Positions 34,285 to 43,393 of a stretch of 64,000 nucleotides of DNA are shown here, in pieces. The position numbers were made by a program, and so were the translations under genes. Below the pieces are notes generated by a model, which was given only the letters and a program-made list of their open reading frames with translations, ran no database searches and had not been told where the DNA came from. Position 1 is the stretch's first letter. The number at the start of each line of letters is the position of its first letter. The stretch is from Clostridium acidisoli DSM 12555. Lineage in GTDB: Bacteria > Bacillota > Clostridia > Clostridiales > Clostridiaceae. The stretch covers positions 1 through 64,000 of the forward strand of contig NZ_FWXH01000012.1 in assembly GCF_900176305.1 (NCBI RefSeq). Reading direction: 5' to 3'.

Positions 34285-35052
34285 ATGATTGAGTTTAAAC
34301 ACGTTACAAAAGTTTATCGAAATGGAACAATAGGATTAAAAGATGTAAATGTAAAAATCAACGGGGGTGAATTTGTTGTTATTGTAGGTTTATCTGGAGC
34401 TGGAAAATCCACGTTTTTAAGATCCATTAATAGACTTCATGAGATAAGTGAAGGGGAAATATTAATTGATGGTAAATCAATCACAAACGCTAAAGGTAAA
34501 GAACTTAGAAATTTCAGAAGAAATATAGGAATGATATTCCAAAGCTTTAATTTGGTTACTAGATCCACAGTTTTAAAAAATGTTTTATCTGGAAGAGTTG
34601 GATATCATTCTACCATGGCAACATTATTGGGGCTCTTTCCTAAAGAAGATATAGAACTATCTTTAAAAGCACTGGAAAGAGTGAATATAAAGGAGAAAGC
34701 ATATTCGCGTGCAGATGAATTATCGGGGGGGCAGCAACAACGTGTTTCAATTGCTAGAGCTCTAGCTCAGGAGGCAAAAATAATTTTAGCTGATGAACCA
34801 GTAGCATCACTTGATCCATTAACTACAGTACAGGTAATGGAGGATTTAAAAAAAATAAACAAAGAATTAGGAATTACTACAATAGTAAATCTACATAACG
34901 TTGAATTAACAAGAAAATATGCAGATAGAATTTTAGGCTTTCGTGCAGGAGAGCTAGTTTTTGATGGTAAAATAGAAGAAGCTACAGATGACATATTTAA
35001 TGAAATATATGGCAAAGAAATGGACAAGGATGAAATAATGGTGGAGGAGTAA
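34285..35052 (+). CDS. phnC: Phosphonate-type ABC transporter ATP-binding protein
   Basis: A 256-aa PhnC-family ATPase. It starts [14 protein letters not shown], with Walker [26 protein letters not shown], signature [18 protein letters not shown], Walker [13 protein letters not shown] and [17 protein letters not shown] 34285 aligns with the family; the frame upstream to 34237 has no ribosome-binding site. It energises uptake of phosphonate, phosphite or a related organophosphorus compound through the two PhnE permeases that follow. No C-P lyase or phosphonatase genes are visible. Confidence 0.92.
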   Translation: MIEFKHVTKVYRNGTIGLKDVNVKINGGEFVVIVGLSGAGKSTFLRSINRLHEISEGEILIDGKSITNAKGKELRNFRRNIGMIFQSFNLVTRSTVLKNVLSGRVGYHSTMATLLGLFPKEDIELSLKALERVNIKEKAYSRADELSGGQQQRVSIARALAQEAKIILADEPVASLDPLTTVQVMEDLKKINKELGITTIVNLHNVELTRKYADRILGFRAGELVFDGKIEEATDDIFNEIYGKEMDKDEIMVEE

Positions 35053-35053
35053 T

Positions 35054-35839
35054 ATGAATAATAGTGAACAAGCATTGGAAAAGCCAGTTAAAACGAAAAA
35101 AATTGTAACAATAGTTCTTATTATAATGATTATTTTAGCAAGTGGATATCGAACAGAAGCTGACTTTTCAAAGCTAATATCAGGAATTCCACAGATGGGA
35201 ATCCTTCTAGTCCAAATGTTTCCACCAGACTGGAGTTACATATCTGTAATTGCAGATCCGTTAAAAGAAACAATAAGGATGGCAATATTAGGAACGACCA
35301 TTGGAGGTATAATAGCAATTCCATTAGCGATTCTTTCAGCTAGTAATATAACAAAAAGTAGTGTGTTACGATATCCAGCAAGATTTATTTTAAATTTAAT
35401 AAGGACAATACCGGATTTGTTATTTGCATCTATATTTGTAGCAATATTTGGAATAGGACCTGTTTCAGGAGTTATGGCACTTGCAGGATTTTCAATTGGG
35501 ATTATAGCTAAACTTGCATATGAAGCTTTAGAGACAATAGATGACGGTCCCTTAGAAGCAATGACGGCGGTTGGCGCAAATAAAATTCAATGGATATATT
35601 ATGCAGTATTGCCGCAGATTTTACCTCAGTTTGTATCTTACTTTCTTTATACTCTAGAAATCAATGTAAGGGCAGCAGCGGTACTTGGACTTGTAGGAGC
35701 AGGAGGAATAGGTCTTTATTTAAATAGAACACTTGGACTATTCAAATATGATCAAACGTCAGTAATAATTATAGCTACATTATTAGCAGTAATAATTATT
35801 GATGGATTGAGTACAGTATTAAGGGAGAAGCTACTATGA
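35054..35839 (+). CDS. phnE: Phosphonate-type ABC transporter permease 1
   Basis: A 261-aa permease with an N-terminal helix and about five further helices. The coupling-helix region reads EAMTAVGANKIQWIYYAVLPQI, and RAAAVLGLVGAGGIG is the PhnE signature. ATG follows GGAGGAGTAAT, 1 nt after phnC. Its 3' end overlaps the second permease by 4 nt (ATGA). The two permeases probably form a heterodimer. Confidence 0.92.
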   Translation: MNNSEQALEKPVKTKKIVTIVLIIMIILASGYRTEADFSKLISGIPQMGILLVQMFPPDWSYISVIADPLKETIRMAILGTTIGGIIAIPLAILSASNITKSSVLRYPARFILNLIRTIPDLLFASIFVAIFGIGPVSGVMALAGFSIGIIAKLAYEALETIDDGPLEAMTAVGANKIQWIYYAVLPQILPQFVSYFLYTLEINVRAAAVLGLVGAGGIGLYLNRTLGLFKYDQTSVIIIATLLAVIIIDGLSTVLREKLL

Positions 35840-36612
35840 AGAAGAAAAACAAAATTTTTAATATAATTGTAATTATATTGATAATAGTCTTGTACATATG
35901 GGTAATATCGGGTATTCATTTTGACGGAATTAAACCTACAGCTAAAGAGATAACAAAGGCAATATTTAAAGGACTTATTCATCCAGATTGGTCATATGTG
36001 TATAGTCCAGATGGTGAAGATTTAATATCAGGGCTTTTAGATACGCTTGCCATTGCTGCACTTGGAACAGTTATATCAGCAGTACTGAGTATTCCATTTG
36101 CATTCCTTGCAACTAAGAAGATAGTAAATTTAAAACCTGTTACGGGGTTAGGAAGATTTTTATTAGAATTTATAAGAACTTTTCCAGAATTAGTACTAGC
36201 TATTTTGTTTATAAAGGCTGTAGGACCAGGTTCATTTGCTGGCGTACTGGCGCTAGGAGTCAGCTCCATAGGAATGGTTGGAAAACTATTTAGCGAATCC
36301 ATTGATAGTATGGACCTAAATGCAATTGAAGCACTAACAGCATGTGGAGCAAATGGAGCTCAAAAAATATGGTTTGCAATTATACCTCAAGTTTTACCGG
36401 AATTTGCATCACTCACACTTTATAGATTTGAAATAAATGTTCGTTCTGCCACAATACTTGGTATTATTGGTGCTGGAGGAATTGGTACCCCTTTAATCTA
36501 TGCACTTCAGGCGAGAGGGTGGAGCAGAGTTGGAATAATACTTTTAGGAATAATAGTAATGGTAACTATTATAGATTTGATATCAGGCTTTATCAGAAAA
36601 AGATTAGTATAA
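35836..36612 (+). CDS. phnE: Phosphonate-type ABC transporter permease 2
   Basis: A 258-aa paralogue of the preceding permease with the same layout: N-terminal helix, EALTACGANGAQKIWFAIIPQ as coupling region, RSATILGIIGAGGIGTPLI near the C-terminus. Start and previous stop overlap as ATGA. A strong terminator follows directly, so phnC-phnE-phnE is the full plus-strand unit. Confidence 0.92.
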   Translation: MKKKNKIFNIIVIILIIVLYIWVISGIHFDGIKPTAKEITKAIFKGLIHPDWSYVYSPDGEDLISGLLDTLAIAALGTVISAVLSIPFAFLATKKIVNLKPVTGLGRFLLEFIRTFPELVLAILFIKAVGPGSFAGVLALGVSSIGMVGKLFSESIDSMDLNAIEALTACGANGAQKIWFAIIPQVLPEFASLTLYRFEINVRSATILGIIGAGGIGTPLIYALQARGWSRVGIILLGIIVMVTIIDLISGFIRKRLV

Positions 36613-36650
36613 ATAAGAGGTGCTCTCGAAAATTGAGAGCACCTCTTATT
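36612..36650. terminator. Bidirectional terminator between phnE and phnD
   Basis: AATAAGAGGTGCTCTC (36612-36627) and GAGAGCACCTCTTATT (36635-36650) form a perfect 16-bp stem with a 7-nt loop, with T-rich flank on the plus side and A-rich flank on the minus side. Confidence 0.9.
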
Positions 36651-36703
36651 TATTTATATTCAGGTGTGGTCAAAACATTAACCTGAGCACAAGTTTTGTT
36701 TTA

Positions 36704-37645
36704 TTATTTAGCACCTTCTACAGCTTTTTCATAGTCACGAACTACATCAAAATCTTTGTCATTACCAATCTTATAACCAATATGTGAATATACATCATAT
36801 ATAATTTTTTTACCTTGTGAATCTTTTGAAATAGCAATAAAGGCATTTTGAATTTTCTTTTTCCAAGCAGAATCCATATCTGGGCGTACACATATAGTAT
36901 CATTAGGAATTGGTTGAGTATAATATAGCACTCTTGTGTCACTAAATACATTAGGATTATCTTTTTTAACAACGTTACGAGCATCTTCAAATACTGCAGC
37001 AGCATCAACGTCGCCATTTAAAACTGCAAGAACACCTTTGTCATGACCTTGTACAGTAACACCAGTTACATCCTTTTGAGGATCAATGCCAGCTTTTTTT
37101 AGTTCAGCAGCAGGGTATATGTATCCAGCAGTTGACGTTACGTCCTGCCATGCAATCTTTTTACCTTTTAAATCTTTTAAAGTTTTTATTGGTGAATCTT
37201 TTTTTACAACAATTTCAGATCTATAATTAGTAACTAATTTATCAGTGTTGGATCCATCTGTTGGATTTATTCCATATCTTTCTGCTTGCAATAAAAGGTC
37301 AGCAGAATTTTTTTGTTTTGCTAATACGTATGCAGTTGGTGGCAAAAAGCCTACATCAACTTGCTTTGAAGCCATTGCTTCAATTATTGTGTTATAGTCA
37401 GTTGAAACACTAACCTTTACTGGAATACCTAATCTAGCGCTTAGTAATTTCTCAAGTGGCTTTGCCTTAGCTTCAAGTGTTTCAGCATTTTGAGATGGTA
37501 CGAATTCAACTGTAAGTTGTTTAGGAACATATGCAGATGATTTATCACCACTTGTAGTAGAATTACTATTTCCACAACCAGCTAATACTGCAATTGAAAG
37601 TGACATGGCTAGGCCTAATGTGACTAGTCTTTTGATTTTTATCAT
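36704..37645 (-). CDS. phnD: Phosphate/phosphite/phosphonate ABC transporter substrate-binding lipoprotein
   Basis: A 313-aa PhnD-family binding protein. The lipobox is SIAVLAGCGNS (Cys24). The mature part starts with VEFVPSQNAETLEAKAKPLEK, followed by FLPPTAYVLAKQ, KIAWQDVTSTAGYIYPA and the DAAAVFEDARN hinge region typical of the family. ATG follows GGAGGAAATTCATA. It lies on the strand opposite its presumed partners phnCEE and converges on them, so it has its own promoter and can be expressed at a different level, unusual for this importer type. Confidence 0.92.
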   Translation of the reverse strand: MIKIKRLVTLGLAMSLSIAVLAGCGNSNSTTSGDKSSAYVPKQLTVEFVPSQNAETLEAKAKPLEKLLSARLGIPVKVSVSTDYNTIIEAMASKQVDVGFLPPTAYVLAKQKNSADLLLQAERYGINPTDGSNTDKLVTNYRSEIVVKKDSPIKTLKDLKGKKIAWQDVTSTAGYIYPAAELKKAGIDPQKDVTGVTVQGHDKGVLAVLNGDVDAAAVFEDARNVVKKDNPNVFSDTRVLYYTQPIPNDTICVRPDMDSAWKKKIQNAFIAISKDSQGKKIIYDVYSHIGYKIGNDKDFDVVRDYEKAVEGAK

Positions 37646-37773
37646 TATGAATTTCCTCCATTCAAATATAAACTATTACTAGTAAATTATAACATATGAA
37701 TTAAATATGTACAAAGTTATTTAAGTTAAAATAATGTAATAGAAATTAATATGTTTTTTACAAATATGTATCA

Positions 37774-37802
37774 TTGTATACTATTAATAAGGTTGGTATA
37801 AT
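37774..37802 (+). promoter_or_regulatory. Promoter of the 5'-nucleotidase-type gene
   Basis: TTGTAT (37774-37779) and TATAAT (37797-37802) are spaced 17 bp. The predicted transcription start near 37809 leaves no leader for an ATG at 37814, which supports the GTG start at 37835. Confidence 0.65.
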
Positions 37803-37834
37803 GGTATAAACTGATGAAATGGGGATGTGCAACT

Positions 37835-39418
37835 GTGAATGATGATTTAACAAAAATAGTTATACTAGAAACAAGTGATGTGCATGGAAGTATCTTACCA
37901 ATAAACTATGCAAATAATGAAGTCTCTGATAGCGGAGTCTCCAAAATTTCTAAGATAATAGAGAGAGAACGTGAAAATAATAATAACGTTATTTTGATTG
38001 ATAATGGAGATATACTTCAAGGCACACCCCTTACATATTATTATGCCAAGATAGATAGTACAAAACCTAATCCTATTATTAATACATTAAACTATTTGAA
38101 GTATGATGCTGGTGTAATTGGAAATCATGAATTTAATTACGGTAGAAAAATACTTAATGATGCAATAGATAATTCTAATTTTCCTTGGCTTTCAGCTAAT
38201 ATAACAGATAAAAATTCTAACGAACCTGTCTTTGGTAAGCCATATATAATAAAAGAATTTGATGTTGGAATTAGAGTTGGAGTGCTGGGCCTCACGACAA
38301 AATACATACCTAATTGGGAAAATCCAGACATAATAAGAGATTTAAATTTTTTAGATGTAAAGGACGTAGCAAGAAAATGGGTGAAAGTCTTAAGGGAAAA
38401 GGAAAAAGTAGATATAATAATTCTTTCATATCATGGTGGATTTGAAAGAGATCTAGATACAGGTGAACAAACTGAAACTCTAACAGGAGAAAATCAGGCC
38501 TATGAATTATGTATGGAAGTAGAAGGCATAGACGTTTTACTTACGGGGCATCAACATAGATTTATAGAGAATAAAACCATAAACAATGTAATTGTAATTC
38601 AGCCTGGAAACGCAGCTAAGGCAATTGGAAAAGTAGAACTCATGTTAAAAAAACAAAAAGATAAATGGGAAATATGCGATAAAAAATCTGAACTAGTGTA
38701 TTGTAACAATGAAGAATCTGATAAAGAAATTGAGAATATAGTAAAAGATGCTGAGAGATATACACAGGCCTGGCTAGATACGAGTATTGGTGAAATCAAT
38801 GGAGATATGACAATAAAGGATTACTTTGAAATAAGAATAAAGGATAGCGCTATTATTGAGTTCATAAACAAAGTACAGATGGAAAATGCAGGAGTGGATA
38901 TATCTAACACAGCTCTTTTTGACAATAATTCTAAAGGATTTAGTAGTAAGGTTACTATGAGAGATATTGTTTCGAATTACATATATCCAAATACCTTAAA
39001 GGTAATAAGAATAAGTGGATGTGATATAAAAGAGGCACTTGAAAAATCGGCTTCATATTTTGAGAATTATGATGGAATAAGCATTAAAATCAACCCCAAA
39101 TTTGCAGATCCTAAACCACAGCATTACAATTACGATATGTGGGAAGGAATAGAGTATGAAATAAATATTTCTAAACCATTTGGATCTCGTATAACAAAAC
39201 TGAACTATAAGGGAAAACCATTGGATATGGATAAGGAATACGATGTAGTAATGAATAACTATCGAGCTGGAGGTGGCGGGAATTTTGATATGTTTAAGGG
39301 CAAAACTGTGATAAAAGATATACCAACAGATATGTCAGAGCTTATAGCAAATTATATATTAAAAAGAGGAAGTATAGACGTCACAGTAAACGATAATTGG
39401 AAAGTAATACACGACTAA
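37835..39418 (+). CDS. Cytosolic bifunctional metallophosphatase/5'-nucleotidase
   Basis: About 527 aa of the UshA/YfkN family. The N-terminal metallophosphoesterase domain (about 1-250) shows ETSDVHGS, LIDNGDILQGTP, GVIGNHEFNYG, ILSYHGGFERD and LTGHQHRF. The C-terminal 5'-nucleotidase domain shows NYIYPNTLKVIRISGCDIKEAL and NNYRAGGGGNFDMF. There is no signal peptide or wall anchor, unlike secreted UshA-type enzymes, so it should act in the cytoplasm on nucleotides or 2',3'-cyclic nucleotides. GTG 37835 is chosen from the promoter position; ATG 37814 is the alternative. It sits next to phnD, which may hint at phosphorus scavenging. Confidence 0.87.
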   Translation: MNDDLTKIVILETSDVHGSILPINYANNEVSDSGVSKISKIIERERENNNNVILIDNGDILQGTPLTYYYAKIDSTKPNPIINTLNYLKYDAGVIGNHEFNYGRKILNDAIDNSNFPWLSANITDKNSNEPVFGKPYIIKEFDVGIRVGVLGLTTKYIPNWENPDIIRDLNFLDVKDVARKWVKVLREKEKVDIIILSYHGGFERDLDTGEQTETLTGENQAYELCMEVEGIDVLLTGHQHRFIENKTINNVIVIQPGNAAKAIGKVELMLKKQKDKWEICDKKSELVYCNNEESDKEIENIVKDAERYTQAWLDTSIGEINGDMTIKDYFEIRIKDSAIIEFINKVQMENAGVDISNTALFDNNSKGFSSKVTMRDIVSNYIYPNTLKVIRISGCDIKEALEKSASYFENYDGISIKINPKFADPKPQHYNYDMWEGIEYEINISKPFGSRITKLNYKGKPLDMDKEYDVVMNNYRAGGGGNFDMFKGKTVIKDIPTDMSELIANYILKRGSIDVTVNDNWKVIHD

Positions 39419-39432
39419 AGAAATTATACAAA

Positions 39433-39517
39433 AAAGTTGAGAATTGAGAGTTAAAGATGAGTTTCTTCACTATAAATAAGATCACCTTTAAAAATTTCTC
39501 TACCAATTCTCAACTTT
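39433..39517. terminator. Long hairpin between convergent genes
   Basis: AAAGTTGAGAATTG (39433-39446) and CAATTCTCAACTTT (39504-39517) are perfect 14-bp arms separated by 57 nt. It lies between the nucleotidase and the convergent ferritin gene and is a likely two-way terminator. The long loop is unusual. Confidence 0.6.
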
Positions 39518-39548
39518 CTATTATATATAGCTTAATAAAAATTTTGAT

Positions 39549-40058
39549 TTATACTGTAGCAGGTGGAGTAAATACTCTTTGCATTAGCTCACTATCAAGT
39601 ATGTAAAGAGCAGCTTTATCATCACCAATTCTTTCTAATCTCTTTAGTATAGCAGTAATAGTTTTTTCTTCCTCGATTTGTTCATCTATAAACCATTTCA
39701 AAAAGCTTATTGTGGCATGTTCTCTTTCATTAGTAGCTATATCCATAAGCTTGTATATTCTTTCGGTAACATGTTTTTCATGCTCTAAGGTGGATCTGAA
39801 TACATCAATCATTGAATCAAATTTCGTAGTTGGGTTGTCAAAACCAGTTATCTCAACATTAAAATTCATATCAATTATATAATCAAAAAATTTTGAAGCA
39901 TGAAATCTTTCCTCATCAACTTGAACTTTAAAAAAATTTGCGAAACCATCTAAGTCTTCAGAAGCACAATACGCTTGCATAGCTAAATATATATGTGCCG
40001 AGTAATATTCATAATTAAGTTGGTCGTTAAGCGCAGAAAGTAGTTGTTCACTTATCAT
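39549..40058 (-). CDS. ftnA: Ferritin
   Basis: A 169-aa non-haem ferritin. The ferroxidase-centre residues are visible in LNYEYYSAHIYLAMQ, VDEERFHASKF and DEQIEEEKTI. It stores iron and detoxifies Fe(II) in the cytoplasm as a 24-mer. ATG 40058 (MISEQLLSALNDQ) is 8 nt after AAAGG and matches the family; the ATG at 40067 overlaps that site. Monocistronic. Confidence 0.94.
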   Translation of the reverse strand: MISEQLLSALNDQLNYEYYSAHIYLAMQAYCASEDLDGFANFFKVQVDEERFHASKFFDYIIDMNFNVEITGFDNPTTKFDSMIDVFRSTLEHEKHVTERIYKLMDIATNEREHATISFLKWFIDEQIEEEKTITAILKRLERIGDDKAALYILDSELMQRVFTPPATV

Positions 40059-40184
40059 TACAATCATCCTTTCAAATTATATTTAAGAATATTAGTTAAA
40101 ATATTCTTAGTATTCAGAATTATTTTAGCATATTTGTGTAATAACTACAACTAATGACAAGTTTATAAAAGGAGTGATAAAAAA

Positions 40185-41102
40185 GTGATTGATATTTGTT
40201 TATTAGGCTGTGGTGGTAGTATGCCGGTACCAGGTAGGTCCCTAACTTCACTGCTCATAAGCTTTAACGGTAGAAAAATTTTGATAGATTGTGGTGAAGG
40301 AACGCAGGTGTCTATGAAAATTTTAGGAAAAGGATTTAAAAAAATCGACACGATTTGTCTTACACATTATCATGCAGATCATGTACTTGGACTACCAGGT
40401 TTACTTTTAACTATAGCAAATTCAGGTAGGTGTGAACCTTTAAATATAATTGGACCTAAAGGATTAGCAAAAATTATTAAGGGGCTTTTAGTAGTAGCAC
40501 CAAATTTACCATATGATTTAAAGTTAATTGAAGTGGAAGAGGAAAATTTTAAAATTAAATATGGCGACATTATAATAAATACAACATATGAAGAGCATAC
40601 AGTGCCATGTCTTGGTTATAGCTTAAAAGCAGTTAGAAAGAGAGCTTTTGATATAAGCAAGGCTAAAAGAAATAAGGTACCACAAAATATTTGGAGTAAA
40701 CTTCAAAGTGGAGAAGCAGAAGAAATAGATGGAATGTGTTTTACACCTGAAATGGTCTTAGGAGATAAAAGGAACGGAATAAAAATTTCATATGTTACAG
40801 ATACTAGACCAACGGGAAAATTGGTGGATTTTATTAAAGGTTCAGATCTTTTTATATGTGAAGGAATGTATGGAGCAGAGGAAGAACTTGAAAAAGCAGT
40901 ACGGAATAAGCATATGATTTTTAAAGAGGCTGCAGAACTTGCTAATTCAGGTAAAGTTAAAGAATTGTGGCTTACTCATTTTAGTCCTTCTTTAACAGAT
41001 CCCCATGCTTATATTAAAAATGCTGAAGATATTTTTAATAATGTAAAAATTGGAGAAGATAGGCTTTGCAAAAGCATAAATTTCGAAAGAAACTATAACT
41101 AA
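40185..41102 (+). CDS. rnz: Ribonuclease Z
   Basis: A 305-aa metallo-beta-lactamase-fold tRNA 3' endonuclease. LLGCGGSMPVPGRSLTS at the N-terminus, the zinc motif THYHADHVLGLPG, YVTDTRPTG and the C-terminal LTHFSPS match RNase Z. It trims tRNA precursors at the discriminator base. It starts at GTG 40185 behind GGAGTGATAAAA. It carries only a short exosite-like insertion and is somewhat divergent from B. subtilis RNase Z. Terminator follows. Confidence 0.92.
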   Translation: MIDICLLGCGGSMPVPGRSLTSLLISFNGRKILIDCGEGTQVSMKILGKGFKKIDTICLTHYHADHVLGLPGLLLTIANSGRCEPLNIIGPKGLAKIIKGLLVVAPNLPYDLKLIEVEEENFKIKYGDIIINTTYEEHTVPCLGYSLKAVRKRAFDISKAKRNKVPQNIWSKLQSGEAEEIDGMCFTPEMVLGDKRNGIKISYVTDTRPTGKLVDFIKGSDLFICEGMYGAEEELEKAVRNKHMIFKEAAELANSGKVKELWLTHFSPSLTDPHAYIKNAEDIFNNVKIGEDRLCKSINFERNYN

Positions 41103-41140
41103 AAAGTCAACCTGGAATCTAAGTTCTAGGTTGACTTTTT
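41101..41140 (+). terminator. Intrinsic terminator after rnz
   Basis: AAAAAGTCAACCT (41101-41113) and AGGTTGACTTTTT (41128-41140) form a perfect 13-bp stem, followed by an AT-rich region. Confidence 0.9.
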
Positions 41141-41295
41141 AGTTATGTATAATATTCACACTATAATGTTAAATAATTCTTTATATATGAATAACATATA
41201 TGTACTATACCTATTATATATTTTTAATATATGTAATCTTCTTATATAATAGTCAGTGAGGAGATTCATAGAAATTATAGATTGGAGGGATATTT

Positions 41296-42132
41296 ATGAT
41301 AATAATCGTAATAAAAATACTAATAATATCCATTTTTGCTGGTATTTTTGGTGCAGTGTTAGGACTTGGAGGTGGAATGATAGTAACACCAGCACTAACT
41401 TTATTATTTGGAATTGATATTAAATATGCGATAGGAGCCAGTTTGATTTCAGTAATTGCAACCTCAAGCGGTTCTGCAATAGGTTATATACAAGATAAAA
41501 TAACAAACCTTAGGGTAGGTATGTTTCTTGAAATAGCCACAACTCTGGGTGCCATATCAGGTGCATTTTTAGCTGGTCTAATAAATCCCAATTATCTTTA
41601 TACCATATTTGGATTACTTCTTCTTTATTCTGGGATTACAATGATTAAAAAGCATGTAAGTAAAACTAAAGAAATCATAGTTCCTGATCGTTTTGCAACA
41701 AAACTATGTCTTAATGGCGAATATTTTGATAAGTCAATAAATGAAAACATAGTTTATAATGTTTCAAATGTACCTGGAGGTTTCGTAGTTATGTATTGTG
41801 CTGGTATAGCTTCTGGACTTTTAGGAATAGGCAGTGGAAGCTTTAAAGTTATGGCAATGGATGTTTTTATGAAGCTACCATTAAAAGTATCGAGTGCAAC
41901 AAGTAACTTTATGATGGGTGTTACAGCTGCTGCAAGTGCTGGTGTATACTTATCACGTGGTGATATAGATCCTAAAATTGCAGCACCTGTTGCAATAGGA
42001 GTACTTATTGGTGCATCTATTGGCGGAAAAATTATGCAAAGGCTAAAAAGTAAGACAATAAGAAAAATCTTTATTCCAGTTATAATATATGTTGCATTGC
42101 AAATGATTTACAAAGGAGTGATTAGTAGATGA
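41296..42132 (+). CDS. TauE/SafE-family (sulfite exporter-like) permease
   Basis: A 278-aa membrane protein with about eight helices in two repeats. The repeat signatures are GIFGAVLGLGGGMIVTPAL near the N-terminus and GIASGLLGIGSGSFKVMAMD in the second half. Family members move sulfite, sulfoacetate or other small anions, direction often unknown. ATG follows TTGGAGGG. The stop overlaps the start of the DUF1634 gene by 4 nt, a pairing conserved in many genomes that suggests one complex. Confidence 0.88.
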   Translation: MIIIVIKILIISIFAGIFGAVLGLGGGMIVTPALTLLFGIDIKYAIGASLISVIATSSGSAIGYIQDKITNLRVGMFLEIATTLGAISGAFLAGLINPNYLYTIFGLLLLYSGITMIKKHVSKTKEIIVPDRFATKLCLNGEYFDKSINENIVYNVSNVPGGFVVMYCAGIASGLLGIGSGSFKVMAMDVFMKLPLKVSSATSNFMMGVTAAASAGVYLSRGDIDPKIAAPVAIGVLIGASIGGKIMQRLKSKTIRKIFIPVIIYVALQMIYKGVISR

Positions 42133-42503
42133 TTAATGGAAAAGGTACATCTGAAGAAATTGCAAAAGTTGAAATCATTATAAGCAAAGCATTAAGAGTT
42201 GGAGTAATTGCTAGTGCGATTATTATAATAGTTGGACTTGCAGCGTTTATTAAAACTGGTAATAGTGGATATGCTGGTGATTATTTTCCTACAACACTTA
42301 GTGAAATATTTAAAGGATTGCTTAATTGCAAACCATACGCAATTATGTTAACAGGTTTATACTTACTAATATTAACACCAGTATTACGTGTTGCTGTATC
42401 AATAATAGTATTTTTAAAGGAAAAAGATTATTTATATACTAAAATAACTCTTTTTGTATTAGTAATCTTGATATTTAGTCTTTGTATGGGAAAAAGCCTT
42501 TGA
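42129..42503 (+). CDS. DUF1634 membrane protein, partner of TauE
   Basis: A 124-aa protein with three predicted helices (about 25-45, 75-98 and 103-121). It is the usual companion of TauE/SafE permeases and starts within the ATGA overlap with the preceding gene. A role as accessory subunit is inferred from that conserved linkage; no catalytic motif is visible. Confidence 0.85.
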   Translation: MINGKGTSEEIAKVEIIISKALRVGVIASAIIIIVGLAAFIKTGNSGYAGDYFPTTLSEIFKGLLNCKPYAIMLTGLYLLILTPVLRVAVSIIVFLKEKDYLYTKITLFVLVILIFSLCMGKSL

Positions 42504-42528
42504 AGATAATTAAGGAAAGAAGATATTT

Positions 42529-43362
42529 ATGATTAATTTAAATAAAAAGCCAAATACAATAAATAAAAAAATATTATTAGGGATTTTTTTAATAATAATA
42601 TGTATATGTTTCATCTTTACTTTACTAGTTATTAAGCACAATAAAAAAACTACAAGTAATAATTTAAAACATAAGCACGTTAGTGGCTCTATATCAAAAA
42701 AAAGTAAGACTACTTTAGTTATAAACATTAGTTTAAGACAAGTACCTGGCGAATACACTCCGTGGACAATTAAAAGAGCTGATGGTACAAAAATTGCATA
42801 TTTAACATTCGATGATGGGCCTTCTATTAACACTGAAAAAATACTTAGTATATTGAATCAAAATAATATAAAGGCATCATTTTTTTTAATTGGGAAAAAT
42901 GCTGAAAACAACCCCAACTTAGTTAAGGAAGAAGTTGCTAATGGAGAAGTTATTGGTAATCATACCTATAGTCATCAGATAAACTATAAAGAAAGTTCAA
43001 CAGATTTTGTAAATGATTTAAATCGATGTAACTTAGTTTTAAAAACTATAATTGGTAAAAATTACACATCAAATATTATTAGATTTCCAGGAGGCTCTTT
43101 TGGACATAGATTAGCGCCTTTTAGAGACGCTGCTACTAAAGCAGGTTATGCATTTATAAATTGGAATGATGAAACGGGAGATTCAGATGGGTATGACTTA
43201 CCTGTACCAGTATTACTAAACAATTTGCATAAGTACACTATTGGGAATACAGTAGTAATTTTAATGCATGATGCTAGTGCAAAGAAAACAACAGTACAAG
43301 CCCTGCCACAGGTAATTCAATACTTGAAAGCTAAAGGGTATATTTTTAAAACTCTTCAATAA
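42529..43362 (+). CDS. Polysaccharide deacetylase (membrane-anchored)
   Basis: A 277-aa carbohydrate esterase family 4 protein. An N-terminal signal anchor (about 13-35) and a basic, Ser/Lys-rich linker precede the NodB domain. Motif 1 is AYLTFDDGPS, motif 2 is GNHTYSH (H-x3-H zinc site), motif 3 is RFPGGSFG, and the C-terminal His is in VILMHDASA. It likely deacetylates peptidoglycan or another wall glycan outside the cell, as PgdA/PdaC-type enzymes do. ATG follows AAGGAAAGAAG. Confidence 0.92.
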   Translation: MINLNKKPNTINKKILLGIFLIIICICFIFTLLVIKHNKKTTSNNLKHKHVSGSISKKSKTTLVINISLRQVPGEYTPWTIKRADGTKIAYLTFDDGPSINTEKILSILNQNNIKASFFLIGKNAENNPNLVKEEVANGEVIGNHTYSHQINYKESSTDFVNDLNRCNLVLKTIIGKNYTSNIIRFPGGSFGHRLAPFRDAATKAGYAFINWNDETGDSDGYDLPVPVLLNNLHKYTIGNTVVILMHDASAKKTTVQALPQVIQYLKAKGYIFKTLQ

Positions 43363-43393
43363 CATACAACTAATTTTGTTGGGGTGAAGTATT

